A stretch of DNA of 64,000 bases from Chloroflexota bacterium (GTDB lineage: Bacteria > Chloroflexota > Anaerolineae > Aggregatilineales > Phototrophicaceae), in contig JAIUNI010000007.1 in the NCBI GenBank assembly GCA_020161935.1, positions 273,864-337,863 of the forward strand. Reading direction: 5' to 3'. The translations under genes and the position numbers were made by a program. The notes beneath the pieces are model-generated. The model searched no databases. It was given only the letters and a program-made list of their open reading frames with translations, and had not been told where the DNA came from. This document shows positions 6,687-15,529 of this stretch, piece after piece (the stretch's first letter is position 1; each line of letters starts with the position of its first letter).

Positions 6687-8846
6687 ATGACAATGAACAG
6701 CAACTCACTCAGCAATTATTTGAACCAGTTAGAAACCGATTGGCAATCCGCTTACAAAAAAGCCAAAGAACAAATAGATGCCAACAAAACACCAACTGCG
6801 CTGGTGGATTGTGTACATAACGCGCTGCTGAGATCAAGTCTAAATACCTTCGCAGAAAACCTCACGCCTAAAATTGTTGCTCGGTTATTCGAAACCAACC
6901 TCTGGACAATTGAAGATATTTTGGCGCTAATTTCAGTCATACCCGATCACTATCGCAAAGCTCAAAACTACATTGCACTTCTTGAAACAGGAAAACTAGA
7001 CCGTGATCTGACCATAAAAGTACGCAATGCGACCTTAGAAACAGCTAACGCAATTGATTTCCCTGCCTATCAATCGTGGGCGATGAAGAAACTTTCAGAA
7101 TTTAGCGATGCAGAAGCGCAATATACTGCCCTTGAAAATGCCGTAGATGCTGCAATAGCCTATGCTGATCATCCAGTCAACTTATTCGGTGGGCATAACG
7201 GATACGAACTTTGTCGATTAATAGAAACTCTACCGGAAAACCTACTCGAAACAACCGAGAGGAAATTACTAAAACTTAAGAATTCTGAAGCACGTGCTTG
7301 GACTCTTACTTATCTAGCCCAACGGTTAGATGGTGATCATAAATATCGAATACTCGCACAAGCACTCCAAGCAACATTTGCAATCAAAGGCAGTGATGTA
7401 CAAATAGCTAATGCTTTAGCGCAACTTGCTACTCATTTATCAGGTGAATTGGTTCCACAAGCGCTTGATTTAGCCTTATCTCTTAAAGAAGGAAACTGGC
7501 GACCACGTGCTGTCGTGGGCTTAATGGATAAAATCGACGAATCTCAGATAAAACGTGTACTTGAAAGTGTATTAACAATTGAAGATGAATGGTGGCGTGC
7601 AGATGGTCTTATATCTGTTATTGAGCATTCAAATGACGAAACTCAATTACAAGCGCTTCACAATTTGCTGCCAATTGAACACGGAGAAACTTATGGAAAA
7701 ATCATTGAATGGATAACCAGTCCTTGGACATTACAAGAAAATATTAACAATGCTATTCTTGCCGCCGAAAACATTCCAAATGAGTTGCACCGCACTCAAA
7801 TTCTTGAACAGCTTAATCAAGTGGCACGTAACAACTTAGAACGAGAGAAAATAAAAGAAATTAACGACATAGAAGAACAATTAGAAAAATTCCTAGAAAG
7901 AATCGAGGAACGGCTTGAAAATCCACCACTTGAAGATGTTATAAACGCTCGGCTGATAATCCACAAAGTAGAAGATAAAGTAACTCAGGATAAACTTTGG
8001 GCAAAATATAATGAGCTAATGGAACGTGGCAATCATATAATGTCCCCTCAATCTATCACTGTTGAGCAACTTGAAAACATATTCAAAATTGATTGGGAAG
8101 AAGAACGTGCCGAAGAATTATCTTATATTGTTGACCGGATCCCTGAGGATTTAATTCCATTAGTAGTTAATCGCTCAAAAAAATTCCTAGAGTGGCTTCA
8201 TCGTGACCGAGTGCTGAACCGTTTAGCTCCACGACTAAGTGAAGAAGTTTTAGCGTCAGCAATTCAAGAAGTAGCTGATTATGACGACACAACCTCATTG
8301 ATTAATGCACTCAAATATTTCGCCCGACACCTTGACAAATCCCAAAAGGAAAAAGTACTGAATTATGCCCTAGATACAATTTTAGCAATTGGCGAATCAG
8401 ATTGGCATATGACAGATCCGTTACTGAAATTACGCTCAGAATTAGACGGAGAACTCGAAGAAAAAGCGACCGCCAATTTACCCGATGAACTGAAAAATAC
8501 CACATATAAAGAGGTTACAAATCAACGGCTAGATGAAACGATGAAGCGATTTGAAGAAGATCCCGAATCCAAAAAACGCCTCGAAGAACAAATAGAGGCT
8601 ACGAGAGAATACTATCAAGCAAAAATAGCTCAAGAATCTGCTCTTGCTATTTCAGAACCACAAAATTCAGTGATCGAACTACTTGATGACTTATCAAATG
8701 CTCGCATGAAGAAACGAGAGTCTGTTTTATGGTTATGCATCACTATTAGCGAGCTTGTTGATGACAAAACGCTTCCCGAATCCATCATTCCCGTAATCGC
8801 TGACGACATTATCGACATCCACCAAAACTGGCGTTGGCCGCAATAA
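6687..8846 (+). CDS. Large helical-repeat protein of unknown function, AT-rich
   Basis: A 719-aa soluble, acidic, almost wholly alpha-helical protein. Residues about 200-300 contain degenerate units of the type RAxxLxxLAxxLxxxLxxxAL, resembling the HEAT/TPR-like sensor repeats found at the C termini of cyanobacterial and Chloroflexota STAND/NACHT ATPases. Here no P-loop or nuclease domain is attached. A charged coiled-coil stretch (KEINDIEEQLEKFLERIEE) follows near residue 400, and the C-terminal part is Glu/Lys-rich. Base composition is clearly AT-richer than its neighbours, with many AAA and ATT codons, suggesting transfer. TATAAT at 6674-6679 lies so close to ATG 6687 that the mRNA may be leaderless. 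Function unknown. Confidence 0.7.
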   Translation: MTMNSNSLSNYLNQLETDWQSAYKKAKEQIDANKTPTALVDCVHNALLRSSLNTFAENLTPKIVARLFETNLWTIEDILALISVIPDHYRKAQNYIALLETGKLDRDLTIKVRNATLETANAIDFPAYQSWAMKKLSEFSDAEAQYTALENAVDAAIAYADHPVNLFGGHNGYELCRLIETLPENLLETTERKLLKLKNSEARAWTLTYLAQRLDGDHKYRILAQALQATFAIKGSDVQIANALAQLATHLSGELVPQALDLALSLKEGNWRPRAVVGLMDKIDESQIKRVLESVLTIEDEWWRADGLISVIEHSNDETQLQALHNLLPIEHGETYGKIIEWITSPWTLQENINNAILAAENIPNELHRTQILEQLNQVARNNLEREKIKEINDIEEQLEKFLERIEERLENPPLEDVINARLIIHKVEDKVTQDKLWAKYNELMERGNHIMSPQSITVEQLENIFKIDWEEERAEELSYIVDRIPEDLIPLVVNRSKKFLEWLHRDRVLNRLAPRLSEEVLASAIQEVADYDDTTSLINALKYFARHLDKSQKEKVLNYALDTILAIGESDWHMTDPLLKLRSELDGELEEKATANLPDELKNTTYKEVTNQRLDETMKRFEEDPESKKRLEEQIEATREYYQAKIAQESALAISEPQNSVIELLDDLSNARMKKRESVLWLCITISELVDDKTLPESIIPVIADDIIDIHQNWRWPQ

Positions 8847-8851
8847 AGCAA

Positions 8852-8877
8852 GAGAGGCGCTTCTAGAAGCGCCTCTC
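8852..8877. terminator. Perfect 26-bp palindrome, likely bidirectional terminator
   Basis: GAGAGGCGCTTCT and its exact complement abut without a loop between the convergent helical-repeat gene (ends 8846) and thrS (ends 8905). There is no strong T-run, so termination is plausible rather than certain. Confidence 0.5.
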
Positions 8878-8904
8878 GTTAGAACTGGCTATGGTTGATA
8901 GGCT

Positions 8905-10713
8905 TTATTTCAACTCAAGCGAGTGGCTGTCGATCAAGCCTTTAGCCTTCGAGATGAAGTCTGCCACCGGCATCGCGCCCAAGTCCTCGTCCGTCCGCAG
9001 GCGAACGCTGACCCCGCCAGCCTCGATGTCCTTGTCGCCGACGATCAGCATGAACGGAATGTGCTTCTCACGTGCCTCGCGGATTTTGCCGCCCATACGC
9101 GACTTGCCGTTGTCGATCTCGACGCGGATACCCTGCTTCCGCAGTTGGCTGGCAACGTTTTCGGCATACTCCACGTGACGGTCAGCCACCGGAATAAGGA
9201 CAGCCTGCACCGGAGCCAACCACACGGGGAATGCACCCGCGAAGTGTTCGATCAAGATGCCGACGAAACGCTCCATGCTGCCGAAAGGCGCACGGTGGAT
9301 CATCACCGGACGCTGGCGGCTGTTGTCATCCGCCACATATTCGAGTTCGAAGCGTGACGGCAGGTTATAGTCCACCTGCACCGTACCCAACTGCCATTCG
9401 CGCTTGAGCACGTCACGCACGATGAAGTCCAGCTTCGCCCCGTAGAACGCCGCTTCGCCTTCTTCGACCGTGTAGGGCAGCCCCAAGTCGTCACACGCCT
9501 GAATGATGGCGTTCGTGGCGTTATCCCACAGTTCGTCATCACCCACGTACTTATCACTGGCGGGGTCGCGCGTACCCACGCGGGCGCGGAAGTCCACCAA
9601 GCCCAGCGAGTTGAAGATGTTCTGAATGAGGCTGACGACCTTCTTGAACTCCTCCAGCAGTTGGTTGGGCGCGACGAACAAGTGCGCGTCATCGACCGTG
9701 AAGCCGCGTACCCGCGTCAGACCGTTCAACTCGCCCGATTGTTCATAACGGTAGACCGTACCGAACTCGGCATAGCGCAGGGGCAAATCGCGGTACGAGT
9801 GCGGCTCGCTCTTGTAGATCATGATGTGGTGCGGGCAGTTCATCGGCTTGAGCAGGAACTTGTCCTCATCCACGTCAATCGGCGTGTATTGGCTGTCCTT
9901 GTAGTACGGGTAATGCCCCGACGTTTCGTACAGCTTGATGTTACCGATATGCGGCGTGACCACCGGCAGGTAGCCGTTCTCGATCTGGGCATCACGCAGC
10001 CAGCGTTCCAGCGTGTCACGCAAGATCGCGCCTTTGGGCTTCCACAGCGGCAAACCCTTACCGACCAGCGGGCTAATCGTGAATAAGCCGAGCTTCTCGC
10101 CGATGATACGGTGATCGCGCTTCTTAGCTTCTTCGAGCAGGCCGAGGTAATTCTGCAACTGTTCGGGCGTTTCCCAAGCTGTGCCGTAGATGCGTGTGAG
10201 CTGCTCACGGTTTTCGTCACCGCGCCAGTACGCACCCGCTACCGGCTTGAAAGTAATGCTGATGGCATCGGGGTTGATTTCCTTCGTGTTCTTGACATGC
10301 GGCCCACGGCACAAGTCGGTGAATGTATCCTGCGTATAGAACGTCATTTTCTCAGCGGGTGAGGCGATTTCGTTGCCGTTCTCGTCCACGCGACCGTTGA
10401 CTAGATCGTTGATGAGTTCCGTCTTGTACTTCTGACCTTTGAAGAACTTCAACGCCTCATCCGGTGAGACTTCCTTGACGTTGAAATCATAGCCACCCTT
10501 GATAATTTCCTTCATGCGGTTTTCGACCCATTTCAGGTCTTCTTCGGTCGGCGGCTGCGGCAGGCCGAAGTCGTAGTAAAAGCCATCCTCAATGGGCGGG
10601 CCGATAGCAATCTGGGCATCCGGGAAACGCTCCAGCATCGCTTCTGCCATGATGTGCGCCGCCGAGTGCCGGATGCGGTAAAGTTGACTGTTCACATAAT
10701 CTTGCTTGGACAT
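8905..10713 (-). CDS. thrS: Threonine--tRNA ligase, TGS-less
   Basis: Charges tRNA-Thr with threonine in the cytosol. The 602-aa protein starts directly at the editing domain (RIRHSAAHIMAEAM, with the HxxxH motif; second part FTDLCRGPH near residue 135), whereas E. coli ThrRS (642 aa) carries an N-terminal TGS domain of about 60 residues that is missing here. The class II core follows: motif 2 area RYAEFGTVYRYEQSG, zinc ligands in MNCPHHIMIY (Cys), VDDAHLF (His) and MIHRAPFGSMERF (His, motif 3). The C-terminal anticodon-binding domain starts near residue 500 (VWLAPVQAVLIPV). GGAG precedes the ATG. I found no T-box in the 180-bp leader. Confidence 0.97.
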   Translation of the reverse strand: MSKQDYVNSQLYRIRHSAAHIMAEAMLERFPDAQIAIGPPIEDGFYYDFGLPQPPTEEDLKWVENRMKEIIKGGYDFNVKEVSPDEALKFFKGQKYKTELINDLVNGRVDENGNEIASPAEKMTFYTQDTFTDLCRGPHVKNTKEINPDAISITFKPVAGAYWRGDENREQLTRIYGTAWETPEQLQNYLGLLEEAKKRDHRIIGEKLGLFTISPLVGKGLPLWKPKGAILRDTLERWLRDAQIENGYLPVVTPHIGNIKLYETSGHYPYYKDSQYTPIDVDEDKFLLKPMNCPHHIMIYKSEPHSYRDLPLRYAEFGTVYRYEQSGELNGLTRVRGFTVDDAHLFVAPNQLLEEFKKVVSLIQNIFNSLGLVDFRARVGTRDPASDKYVGDDELWDNATNAIIQACDDLGLPYTVEEGEAAFYGAKLDFIVRDVLKREWQLGTVQVDYNLPSRFELEYVADDNSRQRPVMIHRAPFGSMERFVGILIEHFAGAFPVWLAPVQAVLIPVADRHVEYAENVASQLRKQGIRVEIDNGKSRMGGKIREAREKHIPFMLIVGDKDIEAGGVSVRLRTDEDLGAMPVADFISKAKGLIDSHSLELK

Positions 10714-10823
10714 TTTTGCTCCTCAAATTTGCGCTGATAACGGTGTGCTACTCAAGCATCACCGGATAGATACAAGGTTGGGTTTCGATTTCGGTCGCTG
10801 CGGTACGGTGTCATCGGGTAGAC

Positions 10824-10854
10824 AAACAAAACGCCAAGTCGGATGGCTTGGCGT
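10824..10854 (-). terminator. Terminator of the 10895-11308 gene
   Basis: On the minus strand ACGCCAAG / CTTGGCGT (10847-10854 with 10831-10838) forms an 8-bp stem followed by TTTGTTTG. Confidence 0.75.
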
Positions 10855-10894
10855 ATTATAATCGTCTTCGGTCGGGTTCGTCAGTGTTTTCTGC

Positions 10895-11308
10895 TTACCC
10901 GTCCACCACCAGTACATCCGAAATGACCACCGCAGCGACCTCAGTAGTCGCGCGTTTGCCACCCATATTAGTTCGAGTCGTTTCGTCCTCAGTCACCAAC
11001 GTGAACACACTCTCGAAAACATCCAATGCAATCAAGTTATCAATCGTGTCTTCGATAGTGTCCCGCTCAATCTTTTCAACGACGACGTGCGGTGTTTCCT
11101 GCACGGCGTAGCGCACGGGCAGCGCATCCGGTAACTGCTTGCTGACGGCAAAGCTGAGTTCCATCTGCCGCTGCAAGTAGGGAATGGTCGTAAAAAGCGA
11201 TGTATAAATTTTACGGTTTTCCAGCTCAACGATCACATCACACGCATCAGATTCACCCGCGTCATTCGCGTGTGCTTCGATCCATACGTGTTTGACCATC
11301 TCGATCAT
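10895..11308 (-). CDS. Hypothetical protein, about 137 aa
   Basis: I do not recognise this protein. It is small, soluble and acidic with alternating strands and helices (VIVELENRKIYTSLFTTIPYL; DTIEDTIDNLIALDVFESVF). A GTG at 11317 opens the frame, but AGGTGA overlaps that GTG and is correctly spaced for the ATG at 11308, which I prefer. A terminator follows, separating it from thrS. Single-gene unit by appearance. Confidence 0.6.
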   Translation of the reverse strand: MIEMVKHVWIEAHANDAGESDACDVIVELENRKIYTSLFTTIPYLQRQMELSFAVSKQLPDALPVRYAVQETPHVVVEKIERDTIEDTIDNLIALDVFESVFTLVTEDETTRTNMGGKRATTEVAAVVISDVLVVDG

Positions 11309-11446
11309 AATAATCACCTGACATCACTAAAATTTCTGCGAACACAAAAGTAATTTTTCTGTGTTTAACTGTAAGATTTCGCGAGTACCGTTGAAAGCAT
11401 ATGACAAATAGAGTCTGTTTGTCAAGCATTCCAAAAGCATCAATTT

Positions 11447-12079
11447 TTATGGTGTGACCAGTCCCAAACCCTGCACAATCAGCCACCCGCCAAACACAAC
11501 CATGACCACCAGAGTGAGAAGAATAATGCCACGTGTTACCCGTTCGTCGATGCGGCGCAAACGGTCGAATACCAGCACATACACGCCCAAAATAGTGATG
11601 AATGTCCCATAAAAACCAAGCAGAAAACCCAAACCTGACCAGATTGACTCATTGAGGCCGCGTACCAGCAGGGGGCCGTTCAAGGTCGCCCAGAAGATAT
11701 ACGGGCCGGGACTGAGCCAACCCATGACCGCGCCCTGCATCAGCAGTTTGCCTTGCCCTACCCCGACGGAGGAGTCATCGGCTTTCGCGCTGAACGACAC
11801 CTGACCGGATTTGTACTGCTTCCACGAGCCGTAAGCAATCCATAACAGATATAGGCCGCCGACCAGTTGGATAACGCGCGTCAACTCCGGTGGAAACTGC
11901 TTCAAGATCAACACCGCAAGCAGGATAATCGGTACATCCGTCACCAGCGGGGTGAGGATGAGGATGATACTTTTACGCCAGCCCTGCGCCAGCGTCCTGC
12001 CGATCAAAAAGGTGGTGAACGGCCCCGGCTGTGCGCCAGCAGCGAAGGCGATACTGATTCCTTGGGTCAAAAAGAACAT
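11447..12079 (-). CDS. LysE/RhtB-family translocator
   Basis: A 210-aa inner-membrane exporter of the LysE/RhtB superfamily, members of which export amino acids or similar small molecules. Six hydrophobic segments are visible. The family hallmark is the N-terminal ISIAFAAGAQPGPFTTFLIGRTLAQGWRKS (written here in motif form GAQPGP, equivalent to the usual GxxPGP), followed by VGGLYLLWIAYGSWK. Cargo unknown. No partner regulator lies next to it. Confidence 0.88.
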   Translation of the reverse strand: MFFLTQGISIAFAAGAQPGPFTTFLIGRTLAQGWRKSIILILTPLVTDVPIILLAVLILKQFPPELTRVIQLVGGLYLLWIAYGSWKQYKSGQVSFSAKADDSSVGVGQGKLLMQGAVMGWLSPGPYIFWATLNGPLLVRGLNESIWSGLGFLLGFYGTFITILGVYVLVFDRLRRIDERVTRGIILLTLVVMVVFGGWLIVQGLGLVTP

Positions 12080-12100
12080 AACAACACTTTCATCATATAA

Positions 12101-12131
12101 ATAAAATCGCGCCTACTTGATTCCGGCGCGA
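12101..12131 (-). terminator. Terminator of the plsC/winged-helix transcript
   Basis: On the minus strand TCGCGCC and GGCGCGA (12107-12113 with 12125-12131) pair, followed by ATTTTAT. It lies 22 bases after the acyltransferase stop. Confidence 0.65.
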
Positions 12132-12153
12132 CCTATTGTAAACCAACCACCGA

Positions 12154-13272
12154 CTATAGTAAGGGTATCGAACCGGGTTTCTCTTCTACGAATTCCTCGT
12201 CCTTGCCGCGCTGGCGAAAGCGGCGTATCGGCTTGACGATCAAGCGCATCCGCTGTTTGGCAGCCCAACGGCCAATCGCGCTGAGTTGGCGGAGACCGGT
12301 TTCCATTGCGCCGCCTTCATCGTACCCAAAGCGGTACGTAAGGAAGTAAGGGTTATCTTTCAAATAAGCCAGCGCCGCGTCAGAAGCATCCGCCAGCTTA
12401 ACAGGGTCATGCTCTTTGTCGAGCGCTTGCAGGGCTTGTACGGGCAGCTTGAGGTTACGGGAGAATACGTCCAGCAGCAGCGGACGGTGGAAGAACTTCG
12501 CCAGCATTTCCGGTCGGGTAATTTGGAGTTCGGGCGGCAGTTCAGCGGCTTGCCCATCCGCACCCTGTACCAACAATTGAAGTTCAAAGCGCTCGTCCAC
12601 AATACGCCGCCAACGCTTTTTGTCGGCCTCCGGTATCAGCGCATCCACCCGTGACATGATATAGCTAGCCGCTTCTTCGAGCGCCGTTTTGCGGGGCTTA
12701 CCAGTTGCGTCAGGGTCAATCGCGGGGATGACCTGCCCGATATTCATGGTGACTTCTGGCCGCTTAAGGTTGACAGCCGCGCCCAACGCGCCATCTATGC
12801 CACCGAAGCCAATCGGCACAATCGGCGCACCGGATTGGTAACTCAACCACGAGACACCCGTTTTGCTTTTCTTGGCGCTGGATTCCCAAATGCCGCCTTC
12901 GGGGAAGATGCCGACCACGCCGCCCTGCTTCAACACATCGAGCGCAACCTTGAGCGCCTCTCGATCCATCGCGCCACGGACGATAGGGATGTAGCCCCAT
13001 GCGTGTACCGCCCAGCCGTATTTGGGGTCAAACGGAATATCACCGTTGCCAATCAGTTCAACCTGAAACGGTGAACAGAGTACCATCATCGCGGCTTCGA
13101 GCATGGCGACATGATTGCCCACCAGAATAAGTGGGCCTTTCTTCGGGATATTTTCGTAGCCGCTGACGCGCACCCGTGTGAGCAAACGCAGCAAGCCGTA
13201 ACCTAAGAAGCGCAGCACAAAACGCCATACCACACGCCGGGGATAGCGTATCGAAGGAGATTCAGAAGCCAT
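12154..13272 (-). CDS. 1-acyl-glycerol-3-phosphate acyltransferase-like (PlsC family)
   Basis: A 372-aa protein with an N-terminal PlsC acyltransferase domain (residues about 30-215) and a roughly 150-residue C-terminal extension without a recognisable fold. PlsC enzymes move an acyl chain to lysophosphatidate at the membrane. Motif III is present as IFPEGGIW. Motif I reads NHVAMLEA, that is H-x4-E instead of the usual H-x4-D; His is retained. An N-terminal hydrophobic stretch (FVLRFLGYGLLRLL) probably anchors it. It starts 8 bp after the winged-helix gene and is likely co-transcribed with it. Confidence 0.82.
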   Translation of the reverse strand: MASESPSIRYPRRVVWRFVLRFLGYGLLRLLTRVRVSGYENIPKKGPLILVGNHVAMLEAAMMVLCSPFQVELIGNGDIPFDPKYGWAVHAWGYIPIVRGAMDREALKVALDVLKQGGVVGIFPEGGIWESSAKKSKTGVSWLSYQSGAPIVPIGFGGIDGALGAAVNLKRPEVTMNIGQVIPAIDPDATGKPRKTALEEAASYIMSRVDALIPEADKKRWRRIVDERFELQLLVQGADGQAAELPPELQITRPEMLAKFFHRPLLLDVFSRNLKLPVQALQALDKEHDPVKLADASDAALAYLKDNPYFLTYRFGYDEGGAMETGLRQLSAIGRWAAKQRMRLIVKPIRRFRQRGKDEEFVEEKPGSIPLL

Positions 13273-13280
13273 ATTGTGGA

Positions 13281-13976
13281 TTAGTCTGCCTGTTTCGTAA
13301 TACTAATATCGGCTGTGTAAGCGGCTAAGGGTGCGCTGGCAACCTCGCCGGCGACATCCACATCGACGTACATGCCACCGGCGACCGCAATATCATCGGG
13401 ATTGGGGCCAAGTTGGAACGCCTGCACCTTGATACGCGCTTTGTCGAGCGTGCCAGCGGTGATGGTAAAGCTCTTGTGGACAGCCACATTTTCAACCTCA
13501 AAGGTCGCTTCCTGTGGGCGGGTCGGCTCGGCGTTCACCAGCGAGACACGCAAAACAACTTCGGCCTCATCGTCGATATATTGGTTGCTGCCCGCCGGAT
13601 GGAAACCGATATGGAAGGTCGTCGCCGCGCCGGACTTGAGAGTCTTCGGTACGACCAGCACCATCTTACGGGTGACCTTTTCCTCGACCGCGACTTTAGC
13701 AACCCGTTTCTCGGCAGGGAATTCGTCGTCATAAGCGGCGAGTTCTTCAACTGCGTCCTGACCATTTTCGCTGAGGCGGTAGGCTTGGTCACCATCCATT
13801 TGGAGGTAACCGCGCGTCACCAAACGGCGGATGACCTTACCAAAGGTGCGATCACTCAAGCCGACTTCATCGGTAATCAGCGTGGCATGGGCAACAGGGT
13901 CTTTCAACGTCCCAAAATAACGCAGGACATCCAATGCTTCGGGCGGAAGTGCTTTGAGATGGAACGGTAAGTCCAT
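13281..13976 (-). CDS. Winged-helix protein with C-terminal beta-rich domain
   Basis: A 231-aa protein. Residues about 10-75 look like a winged helix: ALDVLRYFG, ITDEVGLSDRTFGKVIRRLVTRGYLQ and a wing QAYRLSENG, similar to MarR/archaeal-type DNA-binding domains. After a linker (residues 80-100) comes a beta-strand-rich domain (EEKVTRKMVLVVPKTL through ADISITK) without recognised relatives. It might regulate the following plsC-like gene, 8 bp downstream, but no ligand is apparent. Confidence 0.65.
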   Translation of the reverse strand: MDLPFHLKALPPEALDVLRYFGTLKDPVAHATLITDEVGLSDRTFGKVIRRLVTRGYLQMDGDQAYRLSENGQDAVEELAAYDDEFPAEKRVAKVAVEEKVTRKMVLVVPKTLKSGAATTFHIGFHPAGSNQYIDDEAEVVLRVSLVNAEPTRPQEATFEVENVAVHKSFTITAGTLDKARIKVQAFQLGPNPDDIAVAGGMYVDVDVAGEVASAPLAAYTADISITKQAD

Positions 13977-14054
13977 AGATCAACCCTGTGTTCTGAAATA
14001 GTTAAAACGGAATAATTTCAGTATAGCGCAGATTGCTCATCCGACAACTTTAGA

Positions 14055-15368
14055 CTAGAGCAGCACAACCCGCGCCTTGCCCTTCCGCGACTCGATCACG
14101 TGGCGCGTATCGACCACTAATTGAGCGTGGTCAACTAATTTTTGATAATCAAATTGGCTGTGGTCGGTGGTAATCACCACACAATCCACCCCACTAATGA
14201 GGTCGTCGCTGTAAGGCGTATTTTCCATTACTGAGCCATCTTCCAAGCGCAGACGGGCGACGAACGGGTCGTGGTAGCTGAGGACAGCACCTTTTTCGTG
14301 CAGGAGCTTAAGGACATCGAGCGCGGGACTTTCACGCACATCATCAATATCGCGCTTATAAGCTACACCTAACACCAGCACCTTCGAACCGCGAACGGCC
14401 TTGCCATCATCATTCAGGGCGTTGGTGATCTTATCCATCACATACAGCGGCATGTAGGCGTTCATCTCGCTGGCGAGTTGAATATAGCGCGAGTTGTAGT
14501 GCAGGGTTTTCATCTTCCAACTGAGGTACAGCGGGTCAACCGGGATGCAGTGACCACCGACACCGGGACCGGGGTAAAACGGCATGTAGCCGAAGGGCTT
14601 GCTGGTCGCAGCTTTGATGACTTCCCACACGTCCACACCGAGCATATCGCACATAATCGCCATTTCGTTGGCGAGGCCGATATTGACTGAGCGGAAGGTG
14701 TTTTCCATCAGTTTGACCATCTCGGCAGTCTTGGGCGACGACACCGGAACAATGGTATCAACCGCCGCACGGTACAAGGCGACCGTGACTTCGGTGCAGG
14801 CAGGCGTTACACCACCGATGACCTTAGGCGTATTCCGCAGGTGGTAACGTGGGTTGCCGGGGTCGATGCGTTCTGGCGAGAAGGCGACGAACACATTCTC
14901 GCCAACCTTGAAACTGTCGTGGTTGATACGCGGCAGGATGGTTTCCTCGGCAGCACCGGGGTAAGCCGTGCTTTCGAGGACGATCAACAGACCATCGTGG
15001 ATGATTTTGGAAATCGACTCCACAGCATTAATGACATACGACATATCGGGTTCTTTGATGTCGTTCAGCGGGGTCGGTACGCAAATGCTAACGGTATCAA
15101 TATCGCGCAGGTCGTCATAGCTAGTGGTGGCGCAGAGCTTACCACTTTTGACCAGCGGCAGGACACGCTCAGACGGAATATCGAGGATGTAACTTTCACC
15201 GCGATTGATGCTCGCGACCTTATCAGCGGCGACATCCAGCCCGACCACTGTAAACCCGGCCTCGGCAAACTCGACCGCCAGCGGCAGCCCTACGTAGCCT
15301 AAGCCGATGATGCTGACGCGAGCGCTGCGGTTGTTGAGGCGGTCAAGAAGTTGTTTTTGAGTGGTCAT
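14055..15368 (-). CDS. Nucleotide-sugar dehydrogenase (UDP-N-acetylhexosamine 6-dehydrogenase type)
   Basis: A 437-aa UDP-glucose/GDP-mannose dehydrogenase-family enzyme that oxidises the C6 of a UDP-sugar with two NAD+. The N-terminal Rossmann motif is GLGYVGLPLAVEFA. The dimer helix region contains MVKLMENTFRSVNIGLANEM, the catalytic Cys is in GPGVGGHCIPVDP and the C-terminal domain begins with VLGVAYKRDIDDVRESPA. The FxPGPGxGGHCIPxDP and ESTAYPGAAEE signatures match WbpA/WecC-like (UDP-GlcNAc or ManNAc) members better than Ugd. An in-frame GTG at 15383 adds five residues; ATG 15368 fits the family start. It probably serves surface polysaccharide synthesis. Confidence 0.88.
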   Translation of the reverse strand: MTTQKQLLDRLNNRSARVSIIGLGYVGLPLAVEFAEAGFTVVGLDVAADKVASINRGESYILDIPSERVLPLVKSGKLCATTSYDDLRDIDTVSICVPTPLNDIKEPDMSYVINAVESISKIIHDGLLIVLESTAYPGAAEETILPRINHDSFKVGENVFVAFSPERIDPGNPRYHLRNTPKVIGGVTPACTEVTVALYRAAVDTIVPVSSPKTAEMVKLMENTFRSVNIGLANEMAIMCDMLGVDVWEVIKAATSKPFGYMPFYPGPGVGGHCIPVDPLYLSWKMKTLHYNSRYIQLASEMNAYMPLYVMDKITNALNDDGKAVRGSKVLVLGVAYKRDIDDVRESPALDVLKLLHEKGAVLSYHDPFVARLRLEDGSVMENTPYSDDLISGVDCVVITTDHSQFDYQKLVDHAQLVVDTRHVIESRKGKARVVLL

Positions 15369-15445
15369 ACATCTGCTTTTCACTATTGGCTGAACAACCG
15401 CGCATTATAAACGCCCTGCCCAAACACCTTCAAGCGTCCATTAGG

Positions 15446-15485
15446 CAAAATAAAGCGCCTGACAGGATCTATTTGTCGGGCGCTT
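15446..15485 (-). terminator. Terminator of the PDZ-protein gene
   Basis: On the minus strand AAGCGCCCGACA pairs with TGTCAGGCGCTT (one mismatch), then TTATTTTG. It lies 45 bases after the stop at 15530. Confidence 0.7.
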
Positions 15486-15529
15486 GGACTACGCTAGGCC
15501 GATTATTTAGGTGTAATCGTTACCTCCTT

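Noticed and set aside
10714..10830. Possible T-box leader upstream of thrS
   Set aside because: No AGGGTGGNACC-type box or matching specifier hairpin is visible; the hairpin present belongs to the terminator of the upstream gene.
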